Assembly (NCBI RefSeq): GCF_047511655.1
Contig: NC_133395.1
Coordinates: 72,015,910-72,079,909, forward strand
Length of the DNA stretch: 64,000 bases
Direction of reading: 5' to 3'
Source of the DNA: Castor canadensis
Taxonomy: Eukaryota; Chordata; Mammalia; Rodentia; Castoridae
Positions 33,170-44,800 of this stretch are shown piece by piece; position 1 is the first letter of the stretch; each line of letters begins with the position of its first letter. The position numbers were made by a program, and so were the translations under genes. Below the pieces are notes generated by a model that searched no databases, was not told the origin of the DNA, and worked only from the letters and a program-made list of their open reading frames with translations.

Positions 33170-34170
33170 TTTTTAAAATCAAAGAAGTTACACTGAGGTA
33201 TTGTTTAAATAAAATGTGTATAGATCATTCAATGTTGACAAACGTATACAGCTGTAGAAATGTAACAGAATGAAGATGTTTATCAAGGGTTATCTTGTGC
33301 TTTTTCCCATTCCTTTCCCATCCCATTCTCAACTCAGTCACAATAACACGAATCTACTTTCTGTCATTACAGGTGTTTCTCTCTTGGAGGATCATATCAA
33401 TTGAATTACAAGGTATGTGGTCTTTTGTGTCTGTCTTTTCCCACTTAACATGATACTTGGAGATTTATTAGCATTGGTTCAGTGTTCAGTAGTTTCTTAT
33501 TTTTAATTGATGGGAAATATTCCATTGTATGGATATACTAAAATTTATCCATTTCCCTCTTGATGCACATTTTGGTTGTTTCCAATTTTTTTTGCAAGTA
33601 TAAATGAAGTTGCTATTAAAATTCAAGATCAGACCTTGTGTGGACATATGTTTTAATTTTTCTTAAGTAAATATCTGAATAGATTTGCTGGGTTGTAAAA
33701 TTGAGGATAAATTCAACTTTAGAAGAAATTCTCAAAGGGTTTTCCAAGTGATCACACCCTTCCTCCTCCCCATAGCACTGAATGGGTATTCCAGGGGCTT
33801 CATCTTTGCCAACAGTTGACATTTTGTGTATGTGTGTGTATACACAATATATTTAGCAATTTGATTTGGTGTGTAGTGTTATCTCACTGTACTTTTTATT
33901 TTTATTTCCCTAATAAGTCACTAATACTATTAAGTACTTTTTCATGCACATATTGTCCTTCATGTATCTTCCTTTGTGAAGGGTTTAATGAAATCTTTTG
34001 CCCACTTTTAATTGGACTGAGTCTTTTTACTGAATTTTAAGAAGTCTTTATGTGTTGTGGATGTAGTCGTTTGTAAGATAGATGTATTGTACATGTTATC
34101 TCAAAACATGTGGCTTGTCTTTTCATTTTGTTAATGTTAATTTTCAAAGTGCAAAACAATTCCCTTTCTT
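33170..34170 (-). mobile_element. Ancient L1 3' half, reverse
   Basis: Reverse old-L1 text such as GATGGGAAATATTCCATTGT, ATTTATCCATTTCCCTCTTG and GTTGTTTCCAATTTTTTTTG. No intact frame. The edges are approximate. Confidence 0.6.
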
Positions 34171-34584
34171 TTCCCTATGTTGCTGATTTTTCACTTGATT
34201 TTTTTCTTATTACATCCCTAATTTGTGAATAGCAAGAAACTAAAGATGCAGTTTGTAGTAATATATGTTGCTAAATATTAAATGGTAAAAATTACACTGT
34301 AACCTTGAGGGATGCTCAATAGTTTTAACTGCCTACATCACTTTCATTGTCTTTTCTAGTTGCTGTAAAAAATTACCACGTTCACGATCCCCTATTGTGT
34401 AGCTAGACACCACGGTGGTTCTCTGTTCCTGGTGCCATTGGCCAAAATTAAGGTGTTCACAGGGCTGTACCATTCTGGAAGTTATCTTGGCACTTTGGGT
34501 ATATCATCCCATCCCACTCTTTTCTGGATGGCAAGATTCTGCTACAAAGTCCACTGGTAGCTTAATGGAGATTTCTTTTCATGC

Positions 34585-34586
<2 letters not shown>

Positions 34587-34620
<34 letters not shown>
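34587..34620. repeat. (GT)n microsatellite
   Basis: About 17 uninterrupted GT units. Confidence 0.92.
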
Positions 34621-34623
<3 letters not shown>

Positions 34624-34770
34624 ACTTTCTCTTGTTGCTTCTAAAATTCTCTTTGTGTCTTGATTATAATGTCTCAGTGTGACCACCTTTGGATTTATTC
34701 TACTACAGACTCTTTGGGATGCTTAAATTTGAATGTCTATTTCATTTCCCAGATTTGGAGAGATTTTAAG

Positions 34771-34775
<5 letters not shown>

Positions 34776-34806
<31 letters not shown>
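34776..34806. repeat. (CT)n microsatellite
   Basis: About 15 CT units immediately before an antisense tRNA-type SINE; it may have grown from that SINE's tail. Confidence 0.9.
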
Positions 34807-34807
<1 letters not shown>

Positions 34808-34879
34808 ACTAGATTTGCACTCAGGGCCTCCATCCTTGCTAGGAAGGCGCTATACCACTTGAGCCATGTCCTGAGACAC
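34807..34879 (-). repeat. ID-like tRNA SINE
   Basis: Reverse of the tRNA SINE: TTTGCACTCAGGGCCTCCAT, CTTGCTAGGAAGGCGCTATA, CCACTTGAGCCATGTCCTGA. Confidence 0.75.
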
Positions 34880-36009
34880 TGTTATTCCCTTAAATAAGCT
34901 TTCTGCCGCTTTCTCTGTCTCTTCTCCTCCTGGGATCCTCATAGTGAGTATGTTGGCCCACTTGATAGTGTCTCATAAGTCCTTAGACTTTCTCGACTCC
35001 TTTTTATTCTTTTGTTTTATCTGACTGGTTAATTTCAATTAACTGATCTTCAAGTTCAGTCATCTTTCTTCTTCTTGATCAGGTTTGCTGATGAACTCCT
35101 GAGGTAAATTTTTCATTCTTCAGATTCAAGATTTTTGTTTGGTTCTATTTTTTTATTGAAATTCTCATTTGGCTCATACATCACTTTCCTAGGGTCATTG
35201 AATGCCATTATAATGGTTGTTTTGAATTCTTTGTCAGATAATTCATGTACCTTCATTTCTTTAGAATCAGTTCCTGAAGATTTATTTTATTCTTTTGAGT
35301 TGTTTATTTCCCCCCTCTTCTTCACGTCCCTTATGCCTTTATGTAAATACCCACAGATTAGAAAAAACAGACACCTCTCCCAGTTTCTATGAACTGGGTC
35401 CGTATGGAGAAATACCTCCACCAATCAATAGGTTAGAAATTATAGGGGTCTCTCAATCCTTTTCTCTGGATGTGTCTTTACTGACCTTGTACATACAGAT
35501 TCCTAATTGGATGGATTTGCTTTTTTCCCTGGGTGTTTGTCATCTCTTGTGCCTTCTGGTGTCTGTCTGCTGCTCTGCAGGTCCTCTGTAGTAGTAAGCA
35601 TCGTGTTTCCCAGCTCTTTTGTTCTCAGATGTCTCCAGGCTTCTAAAGTATGTAGGGTCATGTTAGAGCTCCAAAACAGATCAAACAGAAGCCAGGCCCT
35701 CAGGCAGCCACCTCCCAAAAAAGTTAGAATATTGAACATATGGCCTGGTTTGCTTTACCTCTCCATGGAGAATCTGAGAGCTGGAAATTCCCTTCTAATT
35801 ACTAGTTTGGAGGAGAGGAGGATTCTGGTGCCTCAATTTTTCTTACCAGCTTTAATATGGCTGCTTTGGGAACCTGGTTTCTGAGTTTTTCCCAAAGGAA
35901 TTTGGTTTGTATACTGTAGAATCTGTATCTCTATGAGGAGAAGGAACATCTGAGGTTTTCTATTCTACCAGCTTGGCAACATTGCTCTTGGATCTTTGAA
36001 GATTTAACT

Positions 36010-36355
36010 AAATTAAAATGAGATCATTATATTGGGCCCTGATCTAATGTGACTTAAGTTTTTATTACAAGGGGAAATTTGTACATAGAAATGCACAGAG
36101 AAAAGACAACGTGAAGACACAGGAGAAGGTGACCATGTGACTAGAGTGTTATACCCACCAGTCAAGTTAATAAACATTAAATACTAGAAGTAAAGGAGGA
36201 TTCCCCCTACAACTGCAGAGTCATCAGAGAGAGCCTGATTTGCCAGCAGAAACTTGGATTTTAGGTTTCTATTCTTCAAAACTGTGAGACAACAAATTCT
36301 GTTATTTTGAGCTAACCAGTTTGGGTATTTTGTTACAATTTCTCAGGAAATGAAA
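36010..36355 (+). mobile_element. Ancient MaLR/MLT-like LTR, forward
   Basis: Forward copy of the family seen in reverse at 30825: GGGCCCTGATCTAATGTGAC, then GAAGACACAGGAGAAGGTGA, then AAAACTGTGAGACAACAAAT and GGTATTTTGTTACAATTTCT near the 3' end. Confidence 0.6.
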
Positions 36356-37154
36356 ACAATCTTAGTTTCCTTCTTTTAAGGAATTTTCCAAAGCATGTAA
36401 ACTTTTTATCAAAAATAGAACATATTGTAGTAGATACTTTCTTTTTTCCTTTTTCCCTCAATAAATATCAGTACCTCCATCACCTTGGTGATCTATGTCT
36501 CAATACCTACCTGCTGAGATATCTGTTAAGACTCTTTTTTGTTTCTCACTTTTTTATTTAAATAGGCATGCATGAAACAGGGTGAAATATATCTAAAAAA
36601 TGAAGTGACCAATCAGATACTATTGAAGTTATTTACATAGAATTTAAATAAATTATGCCCCTAAAATGAATATTCTTTCTTATTCTCTTGTAGCTATACA
36701 GTGTGACTAGTGGACAGTAGTTTTTGTACCAGACTCAACAACAATTTTCTTTTTATACAAGACACAAATTCTACATAAAATTTCCTCACTTTCTTTGTAT
36801 GTGCATTGTGAATACTAACAGTTGGCTTTCTTCTGGAGTTTCTTTTTTTCACAAAGGAAAAATGTTTTGGCATCTCACAACAGTAGAGAACAAGAAGCCA
36901 GAGATGTACATTTCAGGGTACTCTAGAGCTAAGCAATGGTTCCATTCACATGCAGCAGCTTCAGCCTGGGTGAGATAAACGTATGCAAACTTCAACATGT
37001 CATAAATCTTTGAGGTCAAAGCTATAGTGATAAATGGTAAATCCATAAATACTTATAGGCTATTGTAATTAAAGTTGAGTCCTAACTGCCAGCAAACATA
37101 GGTGGTGAGAGTGTCCAAATCATAGCAAGAAAGTTTCCTTCCTTCCTTTCTTTC
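36356..37154. other. Intergenic, nothing recognised
   Basis: No element or gene that I can support. Confidence 0.4.
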
Positions 37155-37235
37155 TTGTTGTGGATCTGGGGTTTGACCTCAGAGCCTTGTGCATGGAAGG
37201 CAAGGGCTCTAGCACTTGAGTCACATGCCCGGTCC
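37155..37235 (-). repeat. ID-like tRNA SINE
   Basis: Reverse tRNA SINE text: GTGGATCTGGGGTTTGACC, then AGCCTTGTGCATGGAAGGCA, then CACTTGAGTCACATGCCC. Confidence 0.75.
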
Positions 37236-37262
37236 TTTTTAATTTGATTATCTTTTGAATTA

Positions 37263-37355
37263 AGGTCTCAGGGCTGCAGGCATGGCTCAAGTGGTAAACC
37301 ACCTGTCTACCTGAGTTCAAACCCCAGTATCACAAAAAAAAAAAAAAGAAAAGAA
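37263..37355 (+). repeat. ID-like tRNA SINE, forward
   Basis: GGGCTGCAGGCATGGCTCAA, then GAGTTCAAACCCCAGTATCA and a long A-rich tail. The middle is shortened by about 15 bases. It lies between two reverse SINEs. Confidence 0.85.
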
Positions 37356-37371
37356 AAAAAAATGAAGTAGG

Positions 37372-37582
37372 GTTTTGCTTAATGCCCAGGCTTGCCACAA
37401 TTCTCCTATTTACACTGCCTTGTATAGCTGCAATGACAGGCACCTGCCACCACGCCCAACTTTTATTAGTTGAGATGGGGCCTTGCAAACTTTTTTTTGC
37501 CTGAACTGACCTCAAAGTATAATCCTCCCGATCTCCACCTCCCTAGTAGCTAGGATTTACAAGCATGAGCCACAACCCCCAG
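37372..37582 (-). repeat. B1-like SINE, possibly dimeric, reverse
   Basis: Two B1-like reverse segments in a row: GCCCAGGCTTGCCACAATTC to CACGCCCAACTTTTATTAG, then GATGGGGCCTTGCAAAC to GAGCCACAACCCCCAGCT. Confidence 0.75.
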
Positions 37583-39379
37583 CTGTAATAGTTTTCTAAA
37601 TTACTTCCACCAAGCATTTCTGTCCTCTTATAGGATAAATAGACTCAAAACATTGCATGGAAGATACCAACAGCAAATATTATACATTAATACTAATTTC
37701 AAATTTTAAAAATTAAACTGGAAAAGTACATACTAGTAGAATTATCTATTTGTTATTTAGGAAGCTTTTGAATTTATAAGTCAATTGAAACACAATACTT
37801 TAAAGTACATTGGAAAATAAAAGCAGTAACTTCGGCCCAAGTCAGATGTCTCCAAGGGAAGCTTGCCTCCAGTATGCGGCTGTATTAGGAGGATTCATCT
37901 TCATGCCAATCAATACCACAAGTTATTTTAAACTCCATGGTAACAGCATTAACTATTAGCTATAGCAAGAGTAGCAATAAAAAAGAATAGTTGTAATAAA
38001 TGCTTACTTGGGGGAATTTTTCAGCTTCTTCGGTAGTTTGATTTCTCCTTTGTCTCATGGAGGCAAATTATAGTAACTGTTTTGTCATTTGCTGCTGGGT
38101 ATCTTTTAACTCCATATCACATCAGCTCAGGCATCCAAGTCTAAGCTACCACTCTGGTTACAGTAAATAACCATTGGGGGCCTCTGCAGAGAGTTACTGC
38201 TTTCTAAGTCCCTCCACTGAGTCATAAAGAATAAAGCTCAGTCTTCCCTTGATAGAGCTCTTCTCTGTCCCCATAAGGCTGTGGGGTTATTTTTAACCAG
38301 ATGTATTAAAAAGTAATAACTTTTATAATAGTTATGTACAAGTAAATTATGTATGTACATTTATAAGATTGAAGGAGTCTACATTTTGTGGTTCCCTATT
38401 CAACAATAACTGACAATTCTTGTATAATTAAGAATTAAATCCTTATCAGTTACTGGGATCCATGGAGAACAATAGATGAGTTATTGTGGCAATTCTTTAA
38501 AAATCTCTTCTAACCTATCTCTTAAGGTAATGAAGAGCTGTTTAGAAGCAATAACAAGTAATTCAGGTCAAACAGAAAACTAAGAAATTTCTAGAAAGCC
38601 TCCTTTCATTGGGAGCACTACAAAAATGCAGTTCTTCATGTTTGTCAACACCGTATCTCCCAGCACAGTGTTTGACACAGCATGCAAAAAATGGTTGTTG
38701 AATAGTTGAAGAAAAGGAATGAAATCTACCATAGAAGATCTTCCCACAGTCATTTTGATACAATATTACCTTGGTGCTTTTATTTACATCTGCACATTTT
38801 TATTAAAGTCCAAAATGAAAAGATAATTGAAGAAAATGATGGATATAAGTCTTTTCTCCATTAACTACACATGGTGCTGTGGAACGTGACTTAGTAGAGG
38901 CCACAAAATTTCTGGTGAGATGGGCTTGTCCCAGTCATGATGTGACCTTCAACGTCTTGTACCTTTCTGAGGTTCAGTCATAACATCTAACAAGAGTTTA
39001 TTACACATGAAGAAACTTTATAAGTAAAATGCAATCGTGAAACATACCCACTGCAATTCACAAAAGAAATATTATTGGGTTACCTTTGTGCGTGCAGTAT
39101 TCTAGCATTTACACAACTTCTCCATTTTTATAACTATATTTGCTTATCACAACACTACAAGATATGTAACAACTCATCCATCAAATAAAAATGTTAGCTT
39201 TGAATCATCTAAAAATAAAACATGAGCCATTTCTAAGCTTTTTTAAGTTATAATTGCATACCATATAATTCATCCATTTTTTTATATCCTTTCCCTGACA
39301 ACCTGGCCTCTTGTTTTATTTTTTCTTCATTGCAGTGTGGGCTGACATTTTTCACAGGTAACCTCACTTATGGCTGGGA
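37583..39379. other. Intergenic, minor L2 remnant only
   Basis: An L2 3'-end-like phrase (GTATCTCCCAGCACAGTGTT, GGTTGTTGAATAG) lies at about 38648-38707. The rest is unassigned. Confidence 0.4.
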
Positions 39380-39540
39380 TGTTTTGTTTTCTTCACTGCT
39401 GTATCTCCAGTGTGTACTACATCATGCAAGCCTAGTAAATATTGAGTTGATTTTCTAGGTGAGAAACAGGCATGGAGAGGCTAAGCAATTCTTGCAAAGT
39501 TACGTGGCTAGTCAGTTTAAAGGAGAAAAGGAACTCAAAC
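39380..39540. repeat. L2 3' end next to an MIR fragment
   Basis: TTCTTCACTGCTGTATCTCC, then GCCTAGTAAATATTGAGTTG is an L2-type 3' end. GAGAAACAGGCATGGAGAGG, then GCAAAGTTACGTGGCTAGTC is reverse MIR text. Confidence 0.6.
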
Positions 39541-40204
39541 TCCAAACATTCCACCATGAGCTAGGTAGCGTTTTATGGGGAGTAAAGGAATGGAACATCT
39601 CAGTGTCTCTGGAAAACTGGTGACCAAATTGCAGATAAGGTGAAGAAAATTTGGGGTGTAACACACATGTAAGTTACACTTGGTCCTAGCCATTTTAGTT
39701 ATAATTTGACTTGGTTTGTCTTGGTTTTCTATCACAGATTAATTTGAGCAAAATTCTTCCAAATTTTGTGAGAATGGAGAATAGAATAAAAAAGAATAGC
39801 TACATGGTGTTTTATATTTATTTGCATCTCTTTAAATAGAGGATTTAGATTAAGTTGAAAAATTAAGGACACAGAAAGGAGATGGGTAGTTATCAGGGCC
39901 TCTGTAGCAAGGTTTTCTTTTTCTTTTCCCTTCTTTCTTTTTCTAATAGGAATTTTATTTTTAATGTTTAAACATTAAATTAAATTCATTTTTAGCTGAT
40001 ATATAAAACAAGAATTATACTAGTAAGACACATGTGATATTTCAATACATTGTGCATGCATTGTGTTCTGTTTCAATCAGGTTAAACATTAGTCAATTCA
40101 TTCATTTTAAGTATAAAGTAAATTTATACAAACAACACAGTCCAATTTTAGATCATTTTTATCACAAGATTTTGTGCGCCCATTTTCAGTCACTCCTTGT
40201 TACC
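39541..40204. other. Intergenic, nothing recognised
   Basis: T-rich and AT-rich sequence with no assignable element. Confidence 0.4.
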
Positions 40205-40385
40205 AACTCCAGCTCTCAAAACAGAAAAACAAGTAATATTTTAATATAAATATGTCCCACATATTACATGGCATATATTTATGCTATAATATTTTTTCAT
40301 TATAACAAATTTTCTTTACCTGAAAGTAGAATTTGACCAGACATCCTATATCTTATCTGGCCATCCTCCCAAAATATGGACTTTA
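40205..40385. repeat. Unnamed ancient repeat (related to about 12765-12870)
   Basis: AATATGTCCCACATATTACA and CATCCTATATCTTATCTGGC share a distinctive tail with the copy near 12.8 kb (CCTGTATCTTATCTGGCA). The family is not named here. Confidence 0.45.
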
Positions 40386-41084
40386 AAGTGATCTTTTTAT
40401 TTCCAGTATTGTTGGTAGATTTTTACTCATCAGTCTCCTTATTGGTACACCAAAATGTGCTTTGTAAGATGGCTAAACAATGACTTATGCTTTTACAATT
40501 TTTGCTGCATAAGTCATCACTAGGACAAACAATGAGTTATTAAGGACAAATACTTCTAAGGAAATCCATCCTCACATTCTTTTTAGATGTGAGTGCAAAT
40601 CCCAAAGGACCCTAGGCTGGAGGCCAGACTTGGGGCTACCCTGGGGTGTGTGGATGTTTAAGAATCTATGGGCTGTGTCCTGAGGTGGTACATTCACACC
40701 TTTGGCATGCATTCGGCATCTGTGTATTTTAGAGTCAATCACAGTGTACTGTATATTGGCCGCATCTGGTGCAGGTATGGCTCTCACACCAGGGGAATCT
40801 GTTCAGGTACTAGGAAGTGTCATGCACAGAGAAACCACAAAGGAGAAAAGGCACTCTGCTTTAGTCACGTCACCATGATATTGGAGACCCGAGCACTCAG
40901 GCTGAGACTGTTCAGTAGTCTGAGACCTGCTTTTATATCAAATAGATGGTTTGGTTGAAACATAAATGTTAGTTTTGGAAGACCAAGCAACACAAATACT
41001 AGGTGGAGAGCATGCATCATGGCTCTCATTCAGTCTCAACCAGTGATTCTGATCTGTTTGTCTCATTCTATAACCTCAGTTTAT
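40386..41084. other. Intergenic, nothing recognised
   Basis: Frames of 71-96 residues on both strands are present but have no family resemblance. Confidence 0.4.
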
Positions 41085-41275
41085 ACATGCAGTCAATCTT
41101 TCAAAAAATAGTTCCTGGGGATGTACTGTATGCCAGCTGGTGGACTGGGGACTCAGAAGTGAAAGATTGTATTTGGTTTGGTTTTGTCTTTGTGGTCCTA
41201 GTGCTGAGCCCAATGCCTGGGAGGGTCCACACTCAATTCATGTGTCAAATAAATGAATGCATTGAGCAGTGAATA
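41085..41275 (+). repeat. L2-like fragment
   Basis: GTGCTGAGCCCAATGCCTGG, then CAAATAAATGAATGCATTGA is an L2 3'-end pattern; the upstream part is eroded. Confidence 0.5.
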
Positions 41276-41699
41276 TGATTAAAATAGTTCCTGCCTTCAA
41301 ATGAGCTTTCAGCCTATTTTGTTGACCTATCACAGAAAAATTTTTAGGTTCACCAGAGATAATCTGGCCACCACAATCTCTGCAGTTCTGGCCTTTGCTC
41401 TACTTTAGCCTCTTGCTTTCACTTTGAGGGCTTAAAAACTTTTAACTCCCCATTTTAGCCCCCAGCCTGAAACAGAGAGCCAGATAAAAAGTCCTTTTTC
41501 CTAAGATACTGTTTCAGGCTGGAACATGAGTGAAGGTTTTTCTGGAGAGAGGAGAAACATACAATTTGGCAAGATGGCACTGAAAATCAGAACATGATGC
41601 AAATGAAAATTCAGAGGCAGAGAGGCTGAAATCAATGAAAATATGATCTTGTGCTAATATGAAGCATTTATTTATTGAAGTGCTTTTAAAAATAAATTG
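41276..41699. other. Intergenic, nothing recognised
   Basis: No element or gene that I can support. Confidence 0.4.
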
Positions 41700-42175
41700 A
41701 GCGTCCTTGTGTGGTTTATTTCTAGGTTCTTTGTTCTGTTCCATTGATCTATGTGTTTACCTTTCTGCCACACTGTTTGATACTACTATATAGTAAGTCT
41801 TAAAATCAAGAACTGTGATTCCTCAGATTTTATTCTTCTTTCCAAAATTGCCTTATCTATCTAGGCTTGTGCTTTTCAATATAAATTTTTTAAATTTTTT
41901 CCTCTTTTTTTTTTTTTTTTACTGTTTTCTGGGTGGGAGTATATTGTGGCATGTACAAAAGATCTTACAATATTTCAAATATATCATATTTGAATTCACC
42001 CCCTCTACCATTCTCCTTTATCCCCCCTCTCATATTTCTGGTCCATATAAATTTTAGAATAAGCTTATCTATATCTATTTTAAAAATCTTTGCTGGATTT
42101 TGCTAGGAATTCCATTAAATTCATCGATCAATTCGGGGTTAATGCTTTTATATGTATGGAATCATTTTATCTTCT
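41700..42175 (-). mobile_element. Ancient L1 ORF2 segment, reverse, with a nested L1 end
   Basis: Reverse L1M ORF2 text: CTGTTCCATTGATCTATGTG, then CTTGCCTTATCTATCTAGGC-like text before 41889, continuing after 42055 with TTTGCTGGATTTTGCTAGGA. It is split by a short insertion at 41890-42044. Confidence 0.65.
41890..42044 (-). mobile_element. Short L1-type 3' end insertion, reverse
   Basis: Poly(T) at about 41909-41920, then pyrimidine-rich text with CACCCCCTCTACCATTCTCC, the complement of an L1 3' UTR. The 11-bp TSD ATATAAATTTT is at 41879-41889 and 42045-42055. Confidence 0.65.
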
Positions 42176-42191
42176 GGTAATCACATATACA

Positions 42192-42229
42192 TACACACAC
42201 ACACACACACACACACAGACACACACACA
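42192..42229. repeat. (CA)n microsatellite
   Basis: About 18 CA units with one G interruption. Confidence 0.9.
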
Positions 42230-42363
42230 TGCAAATTCAATGAGAGTTGGGTAGCTTTCTTCACCAAGTAAGGCAGGGAAGGCTGTAGAACCCTTTTACA
42301 ACAGAGTGACCCAGAGCACTGGGTCAAGTAAGAAATGTATTAAGAAGTGGAATATAAATATTC

Positions 42364-42705
42364 CTCGATCTACAGGCTATGTCCCAATAAACCTGTCATG
42401 AGCTTAAAATATCCTAAGTCAATGCATTTAATACACCCAATCTACCCAGCATCCCAGCTTAGAAACACACTATGCTACAGACTATGAGTGGCTTTCCCCC
42501 ATGATCCCTGGGCTGACTGGGAGACTTTGCTCACTGCTTCAGCCCAGGACCAGGAGACTGTATTGTTCCGTAAGTCGCCAGGTTGGGAAAGATCAAAACT
42601 CAAAATATAAAATAATTTTCACTAAATGCATATTGTTCCTGCACCACTGAAAAGTCAAAAACAATCATAAATTCAACCATCAAAAATCAGGGACTGCCCG
42701 TCACA
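42364..42705. mobile_element. Tigger-class DNA transposon fragment
   Basis: TATCCTAAGTCAATGCATTT, then AATACACCCAATCTACCCAG and a GGGACTGCCCG end match the same element family as 58394-58922. It is a non-autonomous pogo-type element by my recollection. The TIR is decayed. Confidence 0.55.
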
Positions 42706-43154
42706 GAATGCAGTTCCTTATGTGAAGAGGGCATCAACTCAACCTTCCTCTCTACACTGGAGGTTCCAGCTGATCTCCAGGTGGCCTGGCTCACTTCATG
42801 GGACATTATCAATCAGGCTCAACCCTAGAGACATGCAGTGAATTATCTCATTTAGAAATGTCAATTTCCTTTCTATCCCTTGGCTTATAATTTTCTTTGC
42901 ATTTCATGGAAATCTTACTTAGATTAGTTTATAGTAGAGCAGTGCTCAGTCCCTCTAAATTCTTGACTAAATAAAACAAGCTTTGGGCAGTGGCAAAACA
43001 ACACATTACAAACTTTATTGCTTCAAGCGAATGCAAGCTAAAGCTACTGAAGGCTCAGTATATGACAGAGTAATAATCTTGTATTATTGATACTGTATTA
43101 ATATTTAATAATTTCTAGCATCATTCAATATTCAGTTACTATCATTGTCATAAA
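42706..43154. other. Intergenic, nothing recognised
   Basis: No element or gene that I can support. Confidence 0.4.
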
Positions 43155-43840
43155 AATTGCAATCACTTGGTAAGAATATAAAATGGTGCAGCCACTATGG
43201 AAAATAGCATAATAGTTTCTCAGAAAATAAAAACATAGACTTGCCACATGATCCAGCAATTCTATCTACTATTGGTGTATATCCAAAGGAATTAAAAGCA
43301 GGATTTTGAAGAGATATTTGTAAACCTATGTTCATTATAGGATTATTCACAATTGTCAACAGGCAAAAGCAACTCAAACACCCATCAACAGATGAATGGA
43401 TAAAGAAAATTTGTAGTGTGTATGTATATGCATATATATGTGTGTGTGTGTATGTATTTATATATGTATATGCATATACGCATGAAATATTATTCAGCCT
43501 TTAAAAAAGGAAGAAATCTTGTCATATACTACAACATTTTCCTAAATGAAATAAACCAGTCACAAAAAGAAAAGAGGTACATGATTCCACTTATATGAGG
43601 TAGCTAAAGTAGTCAAACTCATAAACTCAGAAAATGGGGTGGTAATTACCAGGGCCAGGGGAACAGAAAAATAAAGAGTTGCTGTTCAATATGCAAGAGT
43701 TTCAGTTTTGCAAGATGAAAACGTTCTAGAGATGTGTGGCACAACGAGATGGATACAGTTAGCACTATAGAATTATATACTTAAAGTGGTTAAAATGCTA
43801 AACTTTGTGTTATGTGCATTTTACCACAAATTTTAAAGAA
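43155..43840 (+). mobile_element. Ancient L1 (L1M-type) 3' end, forward
   Basis: Old ORF2-to-3' UTR text: GATCCAGCAATTCTATCTAC, CACCCATCAACAGATGAATG, AATATTATTCAGCCTTTAAA, and the 3' end GTGCATTTTACCACAAATTT. It contains a TG/TA microsatellite at 43415-43482. Confidence 0.75.
43415..43482. repeat. TG/TA complex microsatellite
   Basis: Alternating GTGT and ATAT runs inside the old L1. Confidence 0.85.
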
Positions 43841-44577
43841 TGATAGTAATTATACAAAGACCCAATATTTTCTTAGTTGTAAGAGGATTTTAGGTTTACT
43901 TAGTTTAGTTTTAAACCTGGTTGTCTCCATATAAAATGAGTCTTATAAACTGGACAGAGACTATTTCCAAATTTGCATTATAGATTGAGGTTAAATATGC
44001 ATCACTATGTGCAAAGCCTAAAAGGGAGAGTTATTTAAAATAGATTAAATGGTGTGGAATAAAACTTCCAAAAGCTGTAATTGAAAGTGTCAGAAACATT
44101 AGCTTTGAAACAAGTAACATTTAATCACATAGATTATACAGAAGCATACATTTTTGTAGATTGTTTTCTTCAATAAAATTTACATTTTAAGCTGCTGAGA
44201 CTGTGAATCACTTTTGGATGTCTGGTACCGAGCAGCTTGTCAGAACTTATAAATGCAAACTGCCTGCATTAGGAACAGGACTTTTCCTCAAGCACAAAGA
44301 TAATGAAAGTTTAATTAGAACCCTTCAAGTCTTCAAGAGCCTGAAAGTGGTAAGATTAAAATAAAGGGCATTTTGTCTAATTATATTTCTTTAGCTACAA
44401 AAAGTTAAAACTTACAATCATTATGGCCGTACAATGACCTTAAGGGTTATAAAATATAAAATTTTCCAAGGTTGGACACTTGAAAAAGAAGAGAATATGA
44501 AAATCTGTATTATTTTTTATTGGCAGAGGAAAGCCATGACATATGTACACAAAATATCTCGTGAAAAGTTGGAGTGG
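43841..44577. other. Intergenic, nothing recognised
   Basis: No element or gene that I can support. Confidence 0.4.
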
Positions 44578-44797
44578 AGGCTGAACATCATGGCTCATGT
44601 CTACAACTCATCTACTTGGGAGGCAGAGGTAGGAGAATCATGATTTTATGCCAACCTGGGCAAAAACCACAAGGCCCCATCTGAAAAAATAACTAAAGTG
44701 AAAAAGAATTGGAGGTGTCACTCAAGTGGTAGAAGGTGTGTCTCACAAGTGAGAGGAGGTCCTGAGCTCAAACTCCAGTACCACCAAAAAAAGAAAA
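44578..44797 (+). repeat. Composite B1+tRNA SINE (long tRNA-part subfamily)
   Basis: The B1 part (CATCATGGCTCATGTCTACA, TTGGGAGGCAGAGGTAGGAG) is followed by a linker and a tRNA part (GGAGGTGTCACTCAAGTGGT, GAGCTCAAACTCCAGTACCA) and A-rich tail. Flanks AAAAGTTGGAGT and AAAAGTTGAGTT form a probable diverged TSD. Confidence 0.82.
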
Positions 44798-44800
44798 AAA

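Larger units (their letters stand above)
34171..36009. other. Intergenic, old repeat remnants and microsatellites
   Basis: 34340-34560 reads like a decayed LTR (GTTGCTGTAAAAAATTACCA). 34630-35300 has old L1-like text. A (GT)n and a (CT)n run are inside. The 125-residue frame at 35507-35884 shows no family resemblance. Confidence 0.4.

Noticed and set aside
32848..33273. 141-residue open frame
   Set aside because: It contains a (TTA)n run read as poly-Tyr and old L1 sequence, with no recognisable domain, and cannot be supported as a gene.
35507..35884. 125-residue open frame
   Set aside because: No family resemblance, no conserved motif, and overlapping frames on both strands; it lies among decayed repeats.
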